A stretch of 64,000 bases of DNA from Brevundimonas pondensis (GCF_017487345.1 NZ_CP062006.1:2114001-2178000), one strand, 5' to 3'. Shown: positions 46,817-56,245, counted from the stretch's first letter. Program-made: numbers and translations. Notes: generated by a model from the letters alone, not told the origin.

Positions 46817-47245
46817 TTAGGGGGCGACGGCGACGGGACGGCCGTCGATCTCGCGCTGAATGGCGCCCGGAATGGCCAGGCGCCCGTCGCCAGTCCGCGC
46901 CAGGGCGAAGAAGCGCTGCCCTTCCAGGGTTCGGCCGAACTTCACGCCCGCCCGGTCGATGAAGATGAACTGCCCCTGATAGGCGCCGATCATGTCGCGG
47001 TTGTTGCCCCCCATGCTGAGGAAACGCAGGCGCATTTCCTCAAGCCGCGCGGCGCAGAACTCGATCTGCGGCTGATCGCGGGCGACGACATTGACCAGGG
47101 GCGCAGACTTGCCGTCCTCAGACAGGACCACGTGATAGCAGACGCCCGGTTCAGTCGGAGCTTCAAGGCCCTTCGGCGCGCAGGCGGCGAGGCTCAACCC
47201 CAGAAGGCCGATAGCAGCGGTGGAAACGACGGTCTTGCGGCTCAT
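46817..47245 (-). CDS. Lipoprotein of unknown function
   Basis: 142 residues. Signal peptide [22 protein letters not shown] with a lipobox (LAAC). The rest is a compact alpha/beta protein with [23 protein letters not shown] and [15 protein letters not shown] segments. It starts inside the end of the upstream gene (ATGA overlap at 47242-47245), so the pair is coupled. No function can be assigned. Confidence 0.82.
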   Translation of the reverse strand: MSRKTVVSTAAIGLLGLSLAACAPKGLEAPTEPGVCYHVVLSEDGKSAPLVNVVARDQPQIEFCAARLEEMRLRFLSMGGNNRDMIGAYQGQFIFIDRAGVKFGRTLEGQRFFALARTGDGRLAIPGAIQREIDGRPVAVAP

Positions 47246-47922
47246 CGGCCCAGCTCCGGGAACTGACAGTTGCGATCCTGCTGGGCCAGGGTGCGGAAGC
47301 GGCTGTTGTCGTTCGATTGCTCAACGCGACGCGGCACCAGACGCAGGGTGGTGTCACCCCAGCGACCGTACTGGGCCTCGCCGGGACGGACGCAAACACC
47401 GGCGTAGAGGGCCTGAACGCAGGCGCCCAGGCTCATGCCGTTGGAAATGGCGCGCCATTCCGAGCCCGTGTGGCGCAGACAGGCGGTGGCCGAGGTCGAA
47501 GCCGGCGCCGGACGGGCGGCTTCGGCCGGCGACGCGCCCTCCTCGACCGGAGCGACCTCGACGGTCGGCTCGGCGGGCAGTTCAGGCGGCGGGGCGAAGG
47601 CCGCGGTCGGCGCGGCGGCCAGGGCGCCTGTGGCGTCCAGACCCACGTCCAGGGCGCTGGTGGCCACGCCGTTGCGCCGAGCACAGTCCGCCAGAGTGGC
47701 CATGCCGACGAACTGGCCGTCAACGAAGCAGCGCAGTTCACGCGCAGGCTCCAGCGTCGGGGCCTCGGCCAGATCGATGGTCAGACCGCCCTGCGACGCA
47801 GGCGGCGCCTCGGTGGGTCGGTCGCGTCCACCGCTGAACACCAGGGCGGCCGCCACGGCCGCGACGACGGCCAGGCCGCCCCCGACCAGCAGGACGGTGC
47901 GATTGTCTTTCGGAAGGGCCAT
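47242..47922 (-). CDS. Membrane-anchored protein with cysteine-containing C-terminal region
   Basis: 226 residues. One N-terminal membrane helix (VLLVGGGLAVVAAVAAALVF) anchors a mainly periplasmic protein: an Ala/Pro-rich middle (PPPELPAEPTVEVAPVEEG) and a C-terminal part with ACLRHTGSEWRAISNG, GACVQALYAGVCVRPGEAQYGRWGDTTLRLVP and CQFPELG. Cysteines occur in pairs and may form disulfides. It overlaps the lipoprotein gene that follows. Unknown function. Confidence 0.8.
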   Translation of the reverse strand: MALPKDNRTVLLVGGGLAVVAAVAAALVFSGGRDRPTEAPPASQGGLTIDLAEAPTLEPARELRCFVDGQFVGMATLADCARRNGVATSALDVGLDATGALAAAPTAAFAPPPELPAEPTVEVAPVEEGASPAEAARPAPASTSATACLRHTGSEWRAISNGMSLGACVQALYAGVCVRPGEAQYGRWGDTTLRLVPRRVEQSNDNSRFRTLAQQDRNCQFPELGR

Positions 47923-48000
47923 ACGGGACTCGACGCCAATGATGGCCCCAATAACCCCGGCGACGCCGCACGCGTCAACCTAAAGCAGGGCTCGCCGCCA

Positions 48001-50688
48001 CTAGCCTGTGAGTCGTGCCAGCGCCGCCTGATAATTGGCCAGTTGCGTCTTGAGATAGGCTGGAACCTCGCCGGTAACCGCTGGCGTGGTGCTTTTGGGG
48101 GCCAGCGACCTGTAGGCGGTCTGCAAGGTCGCCATCGCGGCGCGCAGCTTTTCGTTGGAGCGTTTGATCGCATCCGCGTCGCGCAGGCCCAGCGTCTTGG
48201 GCAGATCCAGACCAAAGGTCTTAAGATCGCTGCTCGAAGGCCCGATATAGCCGGGAGTCAGGCCAAGAGCCGCCAGGGCGTCTCGCCCCGCCTCCCCCGC
48301 CTGCAGGACCGCCCCGTCGCGACCATCGGCGTAGGCGATGGACAGACGTTGGACGCCTCCCGCCGTCACCTTGGTGTCGCCGTCCAGCCCCGTCGTATAG
48401 TCCCGGTCTGTCTTGATCGTGACCTTGAGCGCCCGTCCCGATGCGGTCTCGATCTTGCGCGCCAGAGTTTGCAAGGTCTCCTTGGCGTCGATCGTCACCG
48501 CGACCGACCTTCCCGTCGTCGAGGTGACATAAAAGCGATCCCCCGCCCGCAGGGCCGTGACATCCACCAGTTGCTTGGAATCAGATTGGGGAATCTCGCC
48601 CTGCGGCAGGCCGAGACGGTCCAGCACGCTGGCTCCGCCCGCGGCCACGGCGATGGTGGTCGGCGACGCCTGACCATTCGCGCCGGTCCACGTCTGCTTC
48701 CATTCGACCGCGCCGGTCAGCGGGTCCAGGCGCGCCAGATACCCCGACGTCGGATCCTCGACCTTGGCGCCCAGGGGACGGTCCGCAATCCCGGTCAACC
48801 AGACCTTGCCGTCAACGATCTTCACGTCTGCGGCGGAATCGTCTCCGGCGCCCCCATGATAGGTCAACCGATCGGCGCCCGATGCGATCAGATCCTCGCC
48901 GATCACCGCCACGAAGGCGTCCTTGCCGCCGGCGTGGGCCGTGTTGACCTGTCCGATATCAAGGCCCGGATTGCGGGTGACGCCGGCCACCACGACCTGG
49001 CCGTTCACCACCGACAGGCCGCTGATTTCACCCCCATCGGCTCCGCCGAGATCACGCGTGGACAACAGCGTCGGCGCGCCTGTCGCGTCGATCTGGAAAC
49101 GTCGCACCACCATGCGTCCGTTCTCGACCCCGGCGGTGTAGAGCTTGCCTCCGTCCACGGTCATCGCCTGGACATTGTCGTCGCCCGCCGTACCGAACTG
49201 CTCGACGCCCGAGGCCACCGCCCTGATCGGCGCCAGACTGTGGATCTGGGTCTCGCTGAAGGCCTGAACATAGCCGTCCCAGCCGCCCAGGGCGACGCTG
49301 CCTGACATGGCGGACTGGGAACGGCCCGCGACATAGATGCGGCCGTCCGCGCCGAATGACACCGCCGTCGCCTCGTCCGCCGCCTTGGCGCCGCGGCGTT
49401 GGGTCCACTGCTCCACGCCCTTGGCGTCGAAAACGGTCACGAAACTGTCCGCGACATTGGCTGAAGCGCCGGACACGCCGGGCTCGAGCGCCCCGACAAC
49501 CGATCCGGCTACGGCCACGCGACCGTCGGCGCTGACTGAAATCGCATAGCCGCTGGCGGTCGATGCAGCGCCCAGGGCCCGGCTGAGCACCACCTGCCCG
49601 GCTGAATCGAGCTTCATCAGGACAACGTCGGCCTGTCCCTTGATCGGCTGGTTGGATGCGCCTTCGCTGACGTCGGCGACGATCCACATTGAACCGTCCG
49701 GTCCCACGGCGCTGGCGCGAACCGTTTCGACACCCGCCGGCAAGCCGGACTGGCCGATCTGTCCATCCACCCAGAAGGCCGCGCCCGTCGCATTGGGGGC
49801 GCCTTCCTGGAATTTCAGCACATTGTGTGCTCCGGCGGTTCCCACACCCTGCACCACATAGACTGCGTCTGACGAGGCAACGGGAACGAAGCTCACAGCC
49901 TCCGACGACACCCCCTGAACGCTGAGCGCCCACTGGTCCGGGCCGGCAGGCAGGGTCACGGTCTTGTCGCCGGCCTTGATGACGCGCGGCTCGGACGGCA
50001 ACAGTTCACGTCCCATGCGCGTCTGTACGCCAGCGGCCTCCAGCTTGCCGTTGATGTGATCGACGACAGATTGAAGCGTACGCGGATTGCCGCCCATATC
50101 GGCAAGGTCGATGGCGATCGACTGCGCGCCACCCGTCGTCCTGACCGTGATGCTGAACTTCACATCGCCTTGAAAAGCAGCGACCTCCTCGTTCACCGAT
50201 CCCGAATGGACAGCGCCCGTCACATACTTGGCTGAATCCCGCGCGACAGCGGCGCCGGTCTGGGCCTTGGTGGCCGAGACCCCCTCGACCATCCGCAGGC
50301 CCTCGAATTTCGCATCACGCAAGAAGGCCGACAGTTCGGCCATGCCCGCATCAAATCTCTTGGAAAGCTGCGCGTTTTCGAGCGCGCTGACGCCACGCTC
50401 CCCTGCCCGGCCTGAAATGGCCTCCAGCATGGAAAGGCCCTGATACATGGCGAAAATCTTGCGATAGTCGCCCGATGATGCGCCCTTCACATCCAGCGAG
50501 GTCGTCGCCTCGTTGAAGAAACGACGCCCACCCAGGGCGGCCCGCAGCAGTTCGGATTCGGTCGGCGGCTTGGCGGCCGGGCTCCAGGGCGCAGTCGGCT
50601 GCTTCTTCGACGACGAAGCCGCCCCCGATGAGCCTGAGGCTATCGGCGACAGTCCGTACATTCCAAGAAGATAGCTGTTGTTGATCAC
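48001..50688 (-). CDS. flaEY: FlaEY-type flagellar regulatory/filament-associated protein
   Basis: 895 residues. The N-terminal 200 residues resemble flagellin/hook-associated proteins (helix LSKRFDAGMAELSAFLRDAKFEGLRMVEGV, then a hook-IN-like unit SITVRTTGGAQSIAIDLA..TLQSVVDHIN). The middle (about 270-690) is a series of beta-propeller blades (GPDGSMWIVADVS, SADGRVAVAGSVVG, GADGRIYVAGRS). A second hook-IN-like unit (FYVTSTTGRSVAVTIDA..TLQTLARKIE) follows. Size, architecture and position next to flagellins fit FlaEY of Caulobacter. The GTG start has AGGAG upstream. Confidence 0.75.
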   Translation of the reverse strand: MINNSYLLGMYGLSPIASGSSGAASSSKKQPTAPWSPAAKPPTESELLRAALGGRRFFNEATTSLDVKGASSGDYRKIFAMYQGLSMLEAISGRAGERGVSALENAQLSKRFDAGMAELSAFLRDAKFEGLRMVEGVSATKAQTGAAVARDSAKYVTGAVHSGSVNEEVAAFQGDVKFSITVRTTGGAQSIAIDLADMGGNPRTLQSVVDHINGKLEAAGVQTRMGRELLPSEPRVIKAGDKTVTLPAGPDQWALSVQGVSSEAVSFVPVASSDAVYVVQGVGTAGAHNVLKFQEGAPNATGAAFWVDGQIGQSGLPAGVETVRASAVGPDGSMWIVADVSEGASNQPIKGQADVVLMKLDSAGQVVLSRALGAASTASGYAISVSADGRVAVAGSVVGALEPGVSGASANVADSFVTVFDAKGVEQWTQRRGAKAADEATAVSFGADGRIYVAGRSQSAMSGSVALGGWDGYVQAFSETQIHSLAPIRAVASGVEQFGTAGDDNVQAMTVDGGKLYTAGVENGRMVVRRFQIDATGAPTLLSTRDLGGADGGEISGLSVVNGQVVVAGVTRNPGLDIGQVNTAHAGGKDAFVAVIGEDLIASGADRLTYHGGAGDDSAADVKIVDGKVWLTGIADRPLGAKVEDPTSGYLARLDPLTGAVEWKQTWTGANGQASPTTIAVAAGGASVLDRLGLPQGEIPQSDSKQLVDVTALRAGDRFYVTSTTGRSVAVTIDAKETLQTLARKIETASGRALKVTIKTDRDYTTGLDGDTKVTAGGVQRLSIAYADGRDGAVLQAGEAGRDALAALGLTPGYIGPSSSDLKTFGLDLPKTLGLRDADAIKRSNEKLRAAMATLQTAYRSLAPKSTTPAVTGEVPAYLKTQLANYQAALARLTG

Positions 50689-50936
50689 AGGCTGCGCACT
50701 CCTGTCGTCCAGCCTGCAACACCCCCGGTAACGAAGTGTTTAAGATCGCCCCGGAACGGCGACGGTTAGACGTCGTTATTCACCGGCCACAGGCAAGGGA
50801 TGCTCGCCCATGTCGTATCTGCGTTGGATGATCCTGAGACTGGCCAGCCTGTACGGGCTGCTGCCTCGCCCCACGCCGCGTCGACGGCCGCCGCCCGTCT
50901 CATTGGGCCACGGCGCATCGCGACTGGTCAGATAGA

Positions 50937-51788
50937 TCAGCCCTTGAACAGCGACAGGATGATCTGCGGCGCCTGGTTGGCGATCGACAGAGCCTGAGCG
51001 CCCAGTTGCTGCTGAACCTGCAGCGCCTGGAGGCGCGCGCTTTCCTTGGCCATGTCAGCATCCACCAGGTTGCCGATGCCGGTTTCCAGCGAGTCCATCA
51101 GCTTGCCGACAAAGATATTGTGCTTTTCGACCTGCTTGGCCTGGGCGCCCAGCTCAGCCAGGTTCGCGCTGGCCGTGTCCAGAGCCGCGATGACCTGATT
51201 CAGGGCGTTGGTGGCGTTGTCCGGCGTCAGAAGATTGAAAGCCGTGGCCGGCGCCGTGAAGTTCGTCGTGGCCAGGCCCAGGCCCGCGCGGGTCATGTCC
51301 TGACGGTTCACGGTGATGGTCTCGCTGGCGTTCACATTGGCCAGAAAATCCAGCGCCGTCGTGCTGGTGCCGTCCAGGATATTCTCGCCGTCGAAGGTTG
51401 CGTTGTTCGCATAGGATTGCAGCGAGATCAGCAGGGCCTGAAACTCGTCGTCATAAGCCTTGCGCGTCGCGGTGGAGGCCGAAGGATCAGCCGCCGAGGT
51501 CGCTTTCTGACGAAGCTCAATCAGAAGATCTGAAATCTGGGCGCCCGCAGCCAACGACACGTCAGCGAGCGACGTCGCGCGGTTCATGCTGGTCTTGACG
51601 GCTTCCAGAGCACCGGTGTCGGCGCGCTGGCTCTGAGCGATAGCCCAGGTGGCGGCGTTGTCCTTGGCCCCCTGAACCTTGAGGCCGGTATTGACCCGGT
51701 TCTGGGTCATCGCCAGCTTCTGATTGGTCGAATTGAGGTTCTGGAGCGCGATCAGCGCCGAGGCATTGGTGAGAACGCTGTTGGTCAT
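50937..51788 (-). CDS. Flagellin (FljJ-like)
   Basis: 283 residues, filament subunit exported by the flagellar type III system. The D0/D1 N-terminus is ALIALQNLNSTNQKLAMTQNRVNTGLKV with helical ADVSLAAGAQISDLLIELRQKA; the C-terminus is LVDADMAKESARLQALQVQQQLGAQALSIAN. The variable middle is short. It differs clearly from the flagellin at 52281. Position between FlaEY and flaG matches fljJ of the Caulobacter alpha cluster, which encodes the largest, minor flagellin; that equivalence is inferred from order and size. Confidence 0.95.
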   Translation of the reverse strand: MTNSVLTNASALIALQNLNSTNQKLAMTQNRVNTGLKVQGAKDNAATWAIAQSQRADTGALEAVKTSMNRATSLADVSLAAGAQISDLLIELRQKATSAADPSASTATRKAYDDEFQALLISLQSYANNATFDGENILDGTSTTALDFLANVNASETITVNRQDMTRAGLGLATTNFTAPATAFNLLTPDNATNALNQVIAALDTASANLAELGAQAKQVEKHNIFVGKLMDSLETGIGNLVDADMAKESARLQALQVQQQLGAQALSIANQAPQIILSLFKG

Positions 51789-51917
51789 GGCTTCTAGCCC
51801 CAGTTCAAATTCTGGGCGCCAGAATGTCTCTGATTCCTGAGCGTATGGTTAACGGCGAAGAAACGACTGCGACGCCTCCTTGCGAAAAGGCGGCGCAGCA
51901 AGCCAGGTCAATGGCGA

Positions 51918-52193
51918 TCAGACCTTGGTTCTGATCAGTTCGCCGGGGCCGTAAGCCGGGCTGTGGCGCATCTTGACCACATCTTCCCGCGGCAGCTGAC
52001 GAATCACCTCGCCGGTGACGCGATCCAGGGTCTTGTAGATAAATCCGCCGGGGCCTTCCTCGATCGTCAGGCGATAGCGCCCTGCGTCAGTGTCCGTGGC
52101 CGCCTGCTTCTGCCTGAGAACATCAGCGCCCTGCCCCAAGGCGTCGGCGTTGATAAAGGCTACGCTGGGTACTCTTGCGACATTGTCTGCCAT
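51918..52193 (-). CDS. flaG: FlaG-like flagellar protein
   Basis: 91 residues, no signal peptide. The C-terminal half YRLTIEEGPGGFIYKTLDRVTGEVIRQLPREDVVKM has the FlaG signature (strand - D-x-x-T-G-E-V-I-R-Q-x-P). FlaG-type proteins influence filament length in other bacteria. Its place between two flagellin genes supports a flagellar role. The exact function in this group is not settled. Confidence 0.75.
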   Translation of the reverse strand: MADNVARVPSVAFINADALGQGADVLRQKQAATDTDAGRYRLTIEEGPGGFIYKTLDRVTGEVIRQLPREDVVKMRHSPAYGPGELIRTKV

Positions 52194-52242
52194 TTCCCTC
52201 TTGCGCGGTCATACCGCGCCCTCCGTCTCCGCACGTGCGAAC

Positions 52243-52268
52243 GGGGGCGAGCCGCAAGGCCCGCCCCC
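52243..52268 (-). terminator. GC-rich hairpin after the second flagellin gene
   Basis: GGGGGCGGGCC-TTGC-GGCTCGCCCCC (minus strand) forms an 11-bp stem with one G-T pair, 12 bases after the flagellin stop. Only weak T content follows, so it could be a terminator or a 3' stabilising hairpin for an abundant mRNA. Confidence 0.6.
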
Positions 52269-52280
52269 GGCCACGTCATA

Positions 52281-53096
52281 TTAGCGGAACAGGCCGAGCA
52301 GAACCGAGCTCGACTGGTTCGCGATCGACAGCGCCTGCACGCCCAGCTGTTGCTTGGTCTGCAGGGCGGTCAGCTTCGCGCTTTCCTTGGCCAGGTCAGC
52401 ATCCACCAGGTTGCCGATACCCACCTCCACCGCGTCCTGGATCTTGGACGTGAAGGTCAGTTGGCGCTCCAGCGACTTGGAGTTGGTGCCGAGCGAGCCC
52501 AGCTTGGCGGCGAAACCGCTGATCGCGGTGTCGACAGCAGCGGCCGTGGCGCCGGCGCGAGCGATCGAGCCCGTGGCGGTGGCGACGGTCGTGGCGGTGC
52601 CGGCCACAGCGTGGACGGTGAAGGTATCGCCAGCGGCGGTGCCCGTCTGAACGACCAGGTTGTTGGTCGCCGAACCAGCCGAGAACAGGTTGACGCCGTC
52701 GAAGTTGGCGCCGCCCAGAGCCTTGGTGATTTCGTTGCCCAGAGCATTGAAGTCAGCCAGGTAGGCGGTTTCCTGAGCCGAACCGGCGACGGACGACTGG
52801 ATGGCGACGGCCAGCGACTTTTGTTCTTCCAGGGCCTTGGTGATCACATCACCGGCAGCCAGGGCGACGTCGACGACCGACTGACCGCGCTGGATGGATT
52901 GCTTGACGGCGTCCAGAGCGCCCATTTCGGCGCGTTGGCCGGTGGCGATGGCGAAGATGGCGCCATTGTCCTTGGCCGAGGACACTTTCATGCCCGTGTT
53001 CACGCGGTTTTGCGTGACCGAGAGGTCACGGCTGGTCGCGTTGAGGTTTTGCAGCGCGATGAGGGCGCCAGCGTTCGTATTGATGCTGTTAGCCAT
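52281..53096 (-). CDS. Flagellin (FljK/FljL-like)
   Basis: 271 residues. Starts MANSINTNAGALIALQNLN; the D1 helix includes AFA-type residues AIFAIATGQRAEMGALDAVKQSIQRG; the C-terminus is GNLVDADLAKESAKLTALQTKQQLGVQALSIANQ. AAGGA at 53104-53108 supports the start at 53096, against ATG at 53105. A sigma-54 promoter and three ftr-like sites lie upstream, as for late flagellar genes in Caulobacter. Sequence and promoter suggest a major filament protein. Confidence 0.96.
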   Translation of the reverse strand: MANSINTNAGALIALQNLNATSRDLSVTQNRVNTGMKVSSAKDNGAIFAIATGQRAEMGALDAVKQSIQRGQSVVDVALAAGDVITKALEEQKSLAVAIQSSVAGSAQETAYLADFNALGNEITKALGGANFDGVNLFSAGSATNNLVVQTGTAAGDTFTVHAVAGTATTVATATGSIARAGATAAAVDTAISGFAAKLGSLGTNSKSLERQLTFTSKIQDAVEVGIGNLVDADLAKESAKLTALQTKQQLGVQALSIANQSSSVLLGLFR

Positions 53097-53172
53097 TTTG
53101 GCCATCCTTGTGTCTTCGACGATGTCCGACGCCGTTTTGGCTGCCGGGAGCTTTCTGCTCGGAACGATACTG

Positions 53173-53188
53173 AGCAAGGACAGGGCCA
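53173..53188 (-). promoter_or_regulatory. Sigma-54 (-24/-12) promoter of the flagellin gene
   Basis: On the minus strand TGGCCCTGTCCTTGCT has GG (53187-53186) and GC (53175-53174) exactly ten bases apart and the TTGC of the -12 element (consensus TGGCAC-N5-TTGC). Transcription would begin near 53162, leaving a leader of about 66 bases before the ATG at 53096. Confidence 0.75.
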
Positions 53189-53264
53189 GCTCGAACCGCT
53201 AGTCGCATGTTTTCTACAGCAATGATTTTCCTAGATTAAATTTGATTTCGCCGCTTTCTGGCCT

Positions 53265-53279
53265 CGGCATTTTCTGCCG
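53265..53279. promoter_or_regulatory. ftr-like (FlbD) site 1
   Basis: CGGCA-TTTTC-TGCCG, a GGCA-N5-TGCC palindrome about 85 bases upstream of the sigma-54 promoter. Caulobacter FlbD binds ftr elements with a similar GGCA-A/T-rich-TGCC core to activate late flagellar genes. Assignment is by similarity of core and position. Confidence 0.6.
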
Positions 53280-53291
53280 CTTCACCTGCCT

Positions 53292-53333
53292 ACCCGGCAC
53301 TTATTGCCTTGCATTGGGCAATAAGTGCCGGGT
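53292..53333. promoter_or_regulatory. Paired ftr-like sites 2 and 3 forming a 17-bp palindrome
   Basis: GGCA-CTTAT-TGCC (53296-53308) and its inverted copy GGCA-ATAAG-TGCC (53317-53329) are embedded in a perfect 17-bp inverted repeat (53292-53308 / 53317-53333, loop 8). Each arm is itself the same GGCA-N5-TGCC palindrome as site 1. Centres are 30 and 21 bases apart, about three and two helical turns, so sites face one side of the helix. No T-run follows, so it is not a terminator. Confidence 0.6.
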
Positions 53334-53342
53334 GCAGAGCTG

Positions 53343-53645
53343 TCAGTCAGAACCGCGACCACGCAAGTCGTCCTGAAGCGCACGCTCCGCAAGCAGCGCA
53401 TCGACCGCCAGCCGTCGGGCGCCGTCGCACGCGACGATCTGCGCCCCTCGCGACATATAGGCCGCTTCAAGATCCGCCAGGGTGGGCTGAGCCGGCAGGA
53501 TCGCCACTGCGCAAGGTCGGGTCGCCGCCTCAGACAGGATCAGCCGCGGCGGCGCACCCTTCAAGTTCGGGGGAGAGTTCACACAACTCGCGGTCATGAG
53601 CATGCAGACGATCAGCACGCGTCCGCCCCAGAAGTTCGTCGGCAT
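53343..53645 (-). CDS. Outer-membrane spanin-like (Rz1-type) lipoprotein
   Basis: 100 residues from ATG 53645. A signal sequence (GGRVLIVCMLMTASC) ends in a lipobox-like TASC; mature part begins VNSPPNLKGAPPRL, proline-rich like Rz1 o-spanins. Its 5' part lies in another frame inside the i-spanin-like gene, the nested layout of Rz/Rz1. The position -3 residue of the lipobox (Thr) is not ideal. It is longer than most Rz1 proteins. The call depends on architecture and neighbours. Confidence 0.6.
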   Translation of the reverse strand: MPTNFWGGRVLIVCMLMTASCVNSPPNLKGAPPRLILSEAATRPCAVAILPAQPTLADLEAAYMSRGAQIVACDGARRLAVDALLAERALQDDLRGRGSD

Positions 53646-53955
53646 CGTCAGCATTCCTCGCCTGAATAACGGCTGCGACGGTTGCCCGCTCAACAGCCAG
53701 GATCTGCTTGTGGTGGATGTCGAGACGAGCGCTCTGCTGCACCCGGGCCCGGGCCTCGACGCGCCGGGCTTCCGCCTCGCTCTCGGCTTGGCTCGCTCTC
53801 GACAAGGCGCGATCCAGCCGCCTCTGCTTCAGGTCGAGCGGATCCCATCGCAGACCGACGCCGTGCCCGGCGACCGCCAGCAGGGTCATGATCATCGCCA
53901 CCGCCATCAGCCAGCCCAGAGGCGTCAGCGCCCGCATCCACTCACGCGCCTTCAT
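53530..53955 (-). CDS. Inner-membrane spanin-like (Rz-type) protein
   Basis: 141 residues. One N-terminal membrane helix (PLGWLMAVAMIMTLLAVAGHG) then a long charged coiled coil (LKQRRLDRALSRASQAESEAEARRVEARARVQQ) and a loose C-terminus, the standard i-spanin shape. Its ATG overlaps the endolysin stop (ATGA), and the o-spanin-like gene begins within it. It would connect inner and outer membranes in the last step of lysis. Function is inferred from shape and context. Confidence 0.65.
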   Translation of the reverse strand: MKAREWMRALTPLGWLMAVAMIMTLLAVAGHGVGLRWDPLDLKQRRLDRALSRASQAESEAEARRVEARARVQQSARLDIHHKQILAVERATVAAVIQARNADDADELLGRTRADRLHAHDRELCELSPELEGCAAAADPV

Positions 53956-54335
53956 GGATAGACCTTGCGATCAAGCTCGAAATGCGGCCCGTCCCGCAGC
54001 CGCGACCACTCCCCGCCCCAGGTCAGCGGGATCCGCAGCTCGCGCGCCGACGCCTTGAAGGCCTCCGCGATCCGCCCGTACAGCGGCCAGTCCCAGCGCA
54101 CCCGCCCCTCGACCAGAGCCGCCACATCGACAGCGTGGCCGGTGAGATGACGTGAGTTCAACGTACGGCTTGCCCCGGCCCGAACCAGCGCCGCCTGGCG
54201 GACGGGGTCGCGCAAACCCTCGGTGACCATGAAGTCCACCTCGGTCCGACGGATCGCAGCCTCGACCACGACGATCAGGTCGGGATGGACGCCTTGCAGC
54301 CGAGCCCTCGAACGTTGCGACAGGCGAAAACTCAT
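53952..54335 (-). CDS. M15-family peptidoglycan peptidase (endolysin)
   Basis: 127 residues. FMVTEGLRDPVRQAALVRAGAS, then NSRHLTGHAVDVAAL with zinc ligands His and Asp and HFELD at the C-terminal end with the third ligand is the D-Ala-D-Ala carboxypeptidase/L-Ala-D-Glu endopeptidase family used as phage endolysins. There is no signal peptide, so it would need a holin. Its ATG overlaps the holin-like gene stop (ATGA), its stop overlaps the i-spanin-like gene. Confidence 0.85.
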   Translation of the reverse strand: MSFRLSQRSRARLQGVHPDLIVVVEAAIRRTEVDFMVTEGLRDPVRQAALVRAGASRTLNSRHLTGHAVDVAALVEGRVRWDWPLYGRIAEAFKASARELRIPLTWGGEWSRLRDGPHFELDRKVYP

Positions 54336-54589
54336 GCCCTGCCTCCCGTCGCCATACGCAACCGCAGATTGGCCAGCATGGCGATCATCTGCTGAGCGGT
54401 CGGCGCCACAAGATAGAGAACCTGCATCAGGGCGATCAGCCCCATCAAACCCTCGACCACGCGCGGCAGATCTTCGGACGCCGTTCGCCCGATTGCGCGC
54501 CCCAGCAGCCACCACAGGCCCGCACTGGCGGCGAAGACGTAAAGCCGGCGCCACAGCCAGCGCCCCTCAGCCAAGCCAGGATCACTCAT
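54332..54589 (-). CDS. Holin-like membrane protein
   Basis: 85 residues with two hydrophobic segments (RLYVFAASAGLWWLLGRAIG and VVEGLMGLIALMQVLYLVAPTAQQM), a short charged N-terminus and a basic C-terminus. No family recognised by sequence, but size, topology and position directly before an M15 endolysin and spanin-like genes, with ATGA overlaps at both ends, fit a holin. Confidence 0.6.
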   Translation of the reverse strand: MSDPGLAEGRWLWRRLYVFAASAGLWWLLGRAIGRTASEDLPRVVEGLMGLIALMQVLYLVAPTAQQMIAMLANLRLRMATGGRA

Positions 54590-54741
54590 CCTTCATCCTC
54601 CGGATCACAAGGGGCGGCCGGTTTTCGCCAGTCGCTGCCCAGTTGCTCGAAACAGTCATCGGGACTCAGCCGTTCAGGCGCAGCCCAGGCCTCCTCGTCC
54701 AGCAGCTCGGGTTCGAGAAGACGATCAAGGTATCGGGTCAT
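54586..54741 (-). CDS. Small acidic protein in the phage-derived operon
   Basis: 51 residues (MTRYLDRLLEPELLDEEAW..), strongly acidic, no membrane segment. It overlaps the holin-like gene by 4 bases (ATGA) and follows the DUF2793 gene within a few bases, so it is very probably translated in this operon. Function unknown; some phages have small proteins in this place. Confidence 0.55.
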   Translation of the reverse strand: MTRYLDRLLEPELLDEEAWAAPERLSPDDCFEQLGSDWRKPAAPCDPEDEG

Positions 54742-54746
54742 GAGTT

Positions 54747-56222
<1,476 letters not shown>

Positions 56223-56228
56223 CAGATA

Positions 56229-56245
56229 CCTCCAAAGGTTGGAGG
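56229..56245 (-). promoter_or_regulatory. Hairpin covering the ribosome site of the DUF2793 gene
   Basis: On the minus strand CCTCCAA-CCT-TTGGAGG is a perfect 7-bp inverted repeat. Its 3' arm contains GGAGG, the Shine-Dalgarno site seven bases from the ATG at 56222. Folding would block translation of the first gene of the lysis operon. Structure seen; role inferred. Confidence 0.5.

Noticed and set aside
47317..49305. Long plus-strand open frame opposite the membrane-anchored protein gene and flaEY (662 codons)
   Set aside because: Spans the 3' end of one gene and the start of another on the opposite strand; no motifs.
51867..51898. Hairpin upstream of the FljJ-like flagellin as terminator of flaG
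   Set aside because: Stem has a mismatch and no T-run follows in either direction.
52194..52280. Sigma-54 promoter before flaG
   Set aside because: A GG-N10-GC with TTGC can be read in a run of G, but the -24 element TGGCAC is absent; likely chance in a GC-rich hairpin.
53292..53333. 17-bp palindrome as terminator of the lysis operon
   Set aside because: No T-tract after the stem; arms match the ftr-like core instead.
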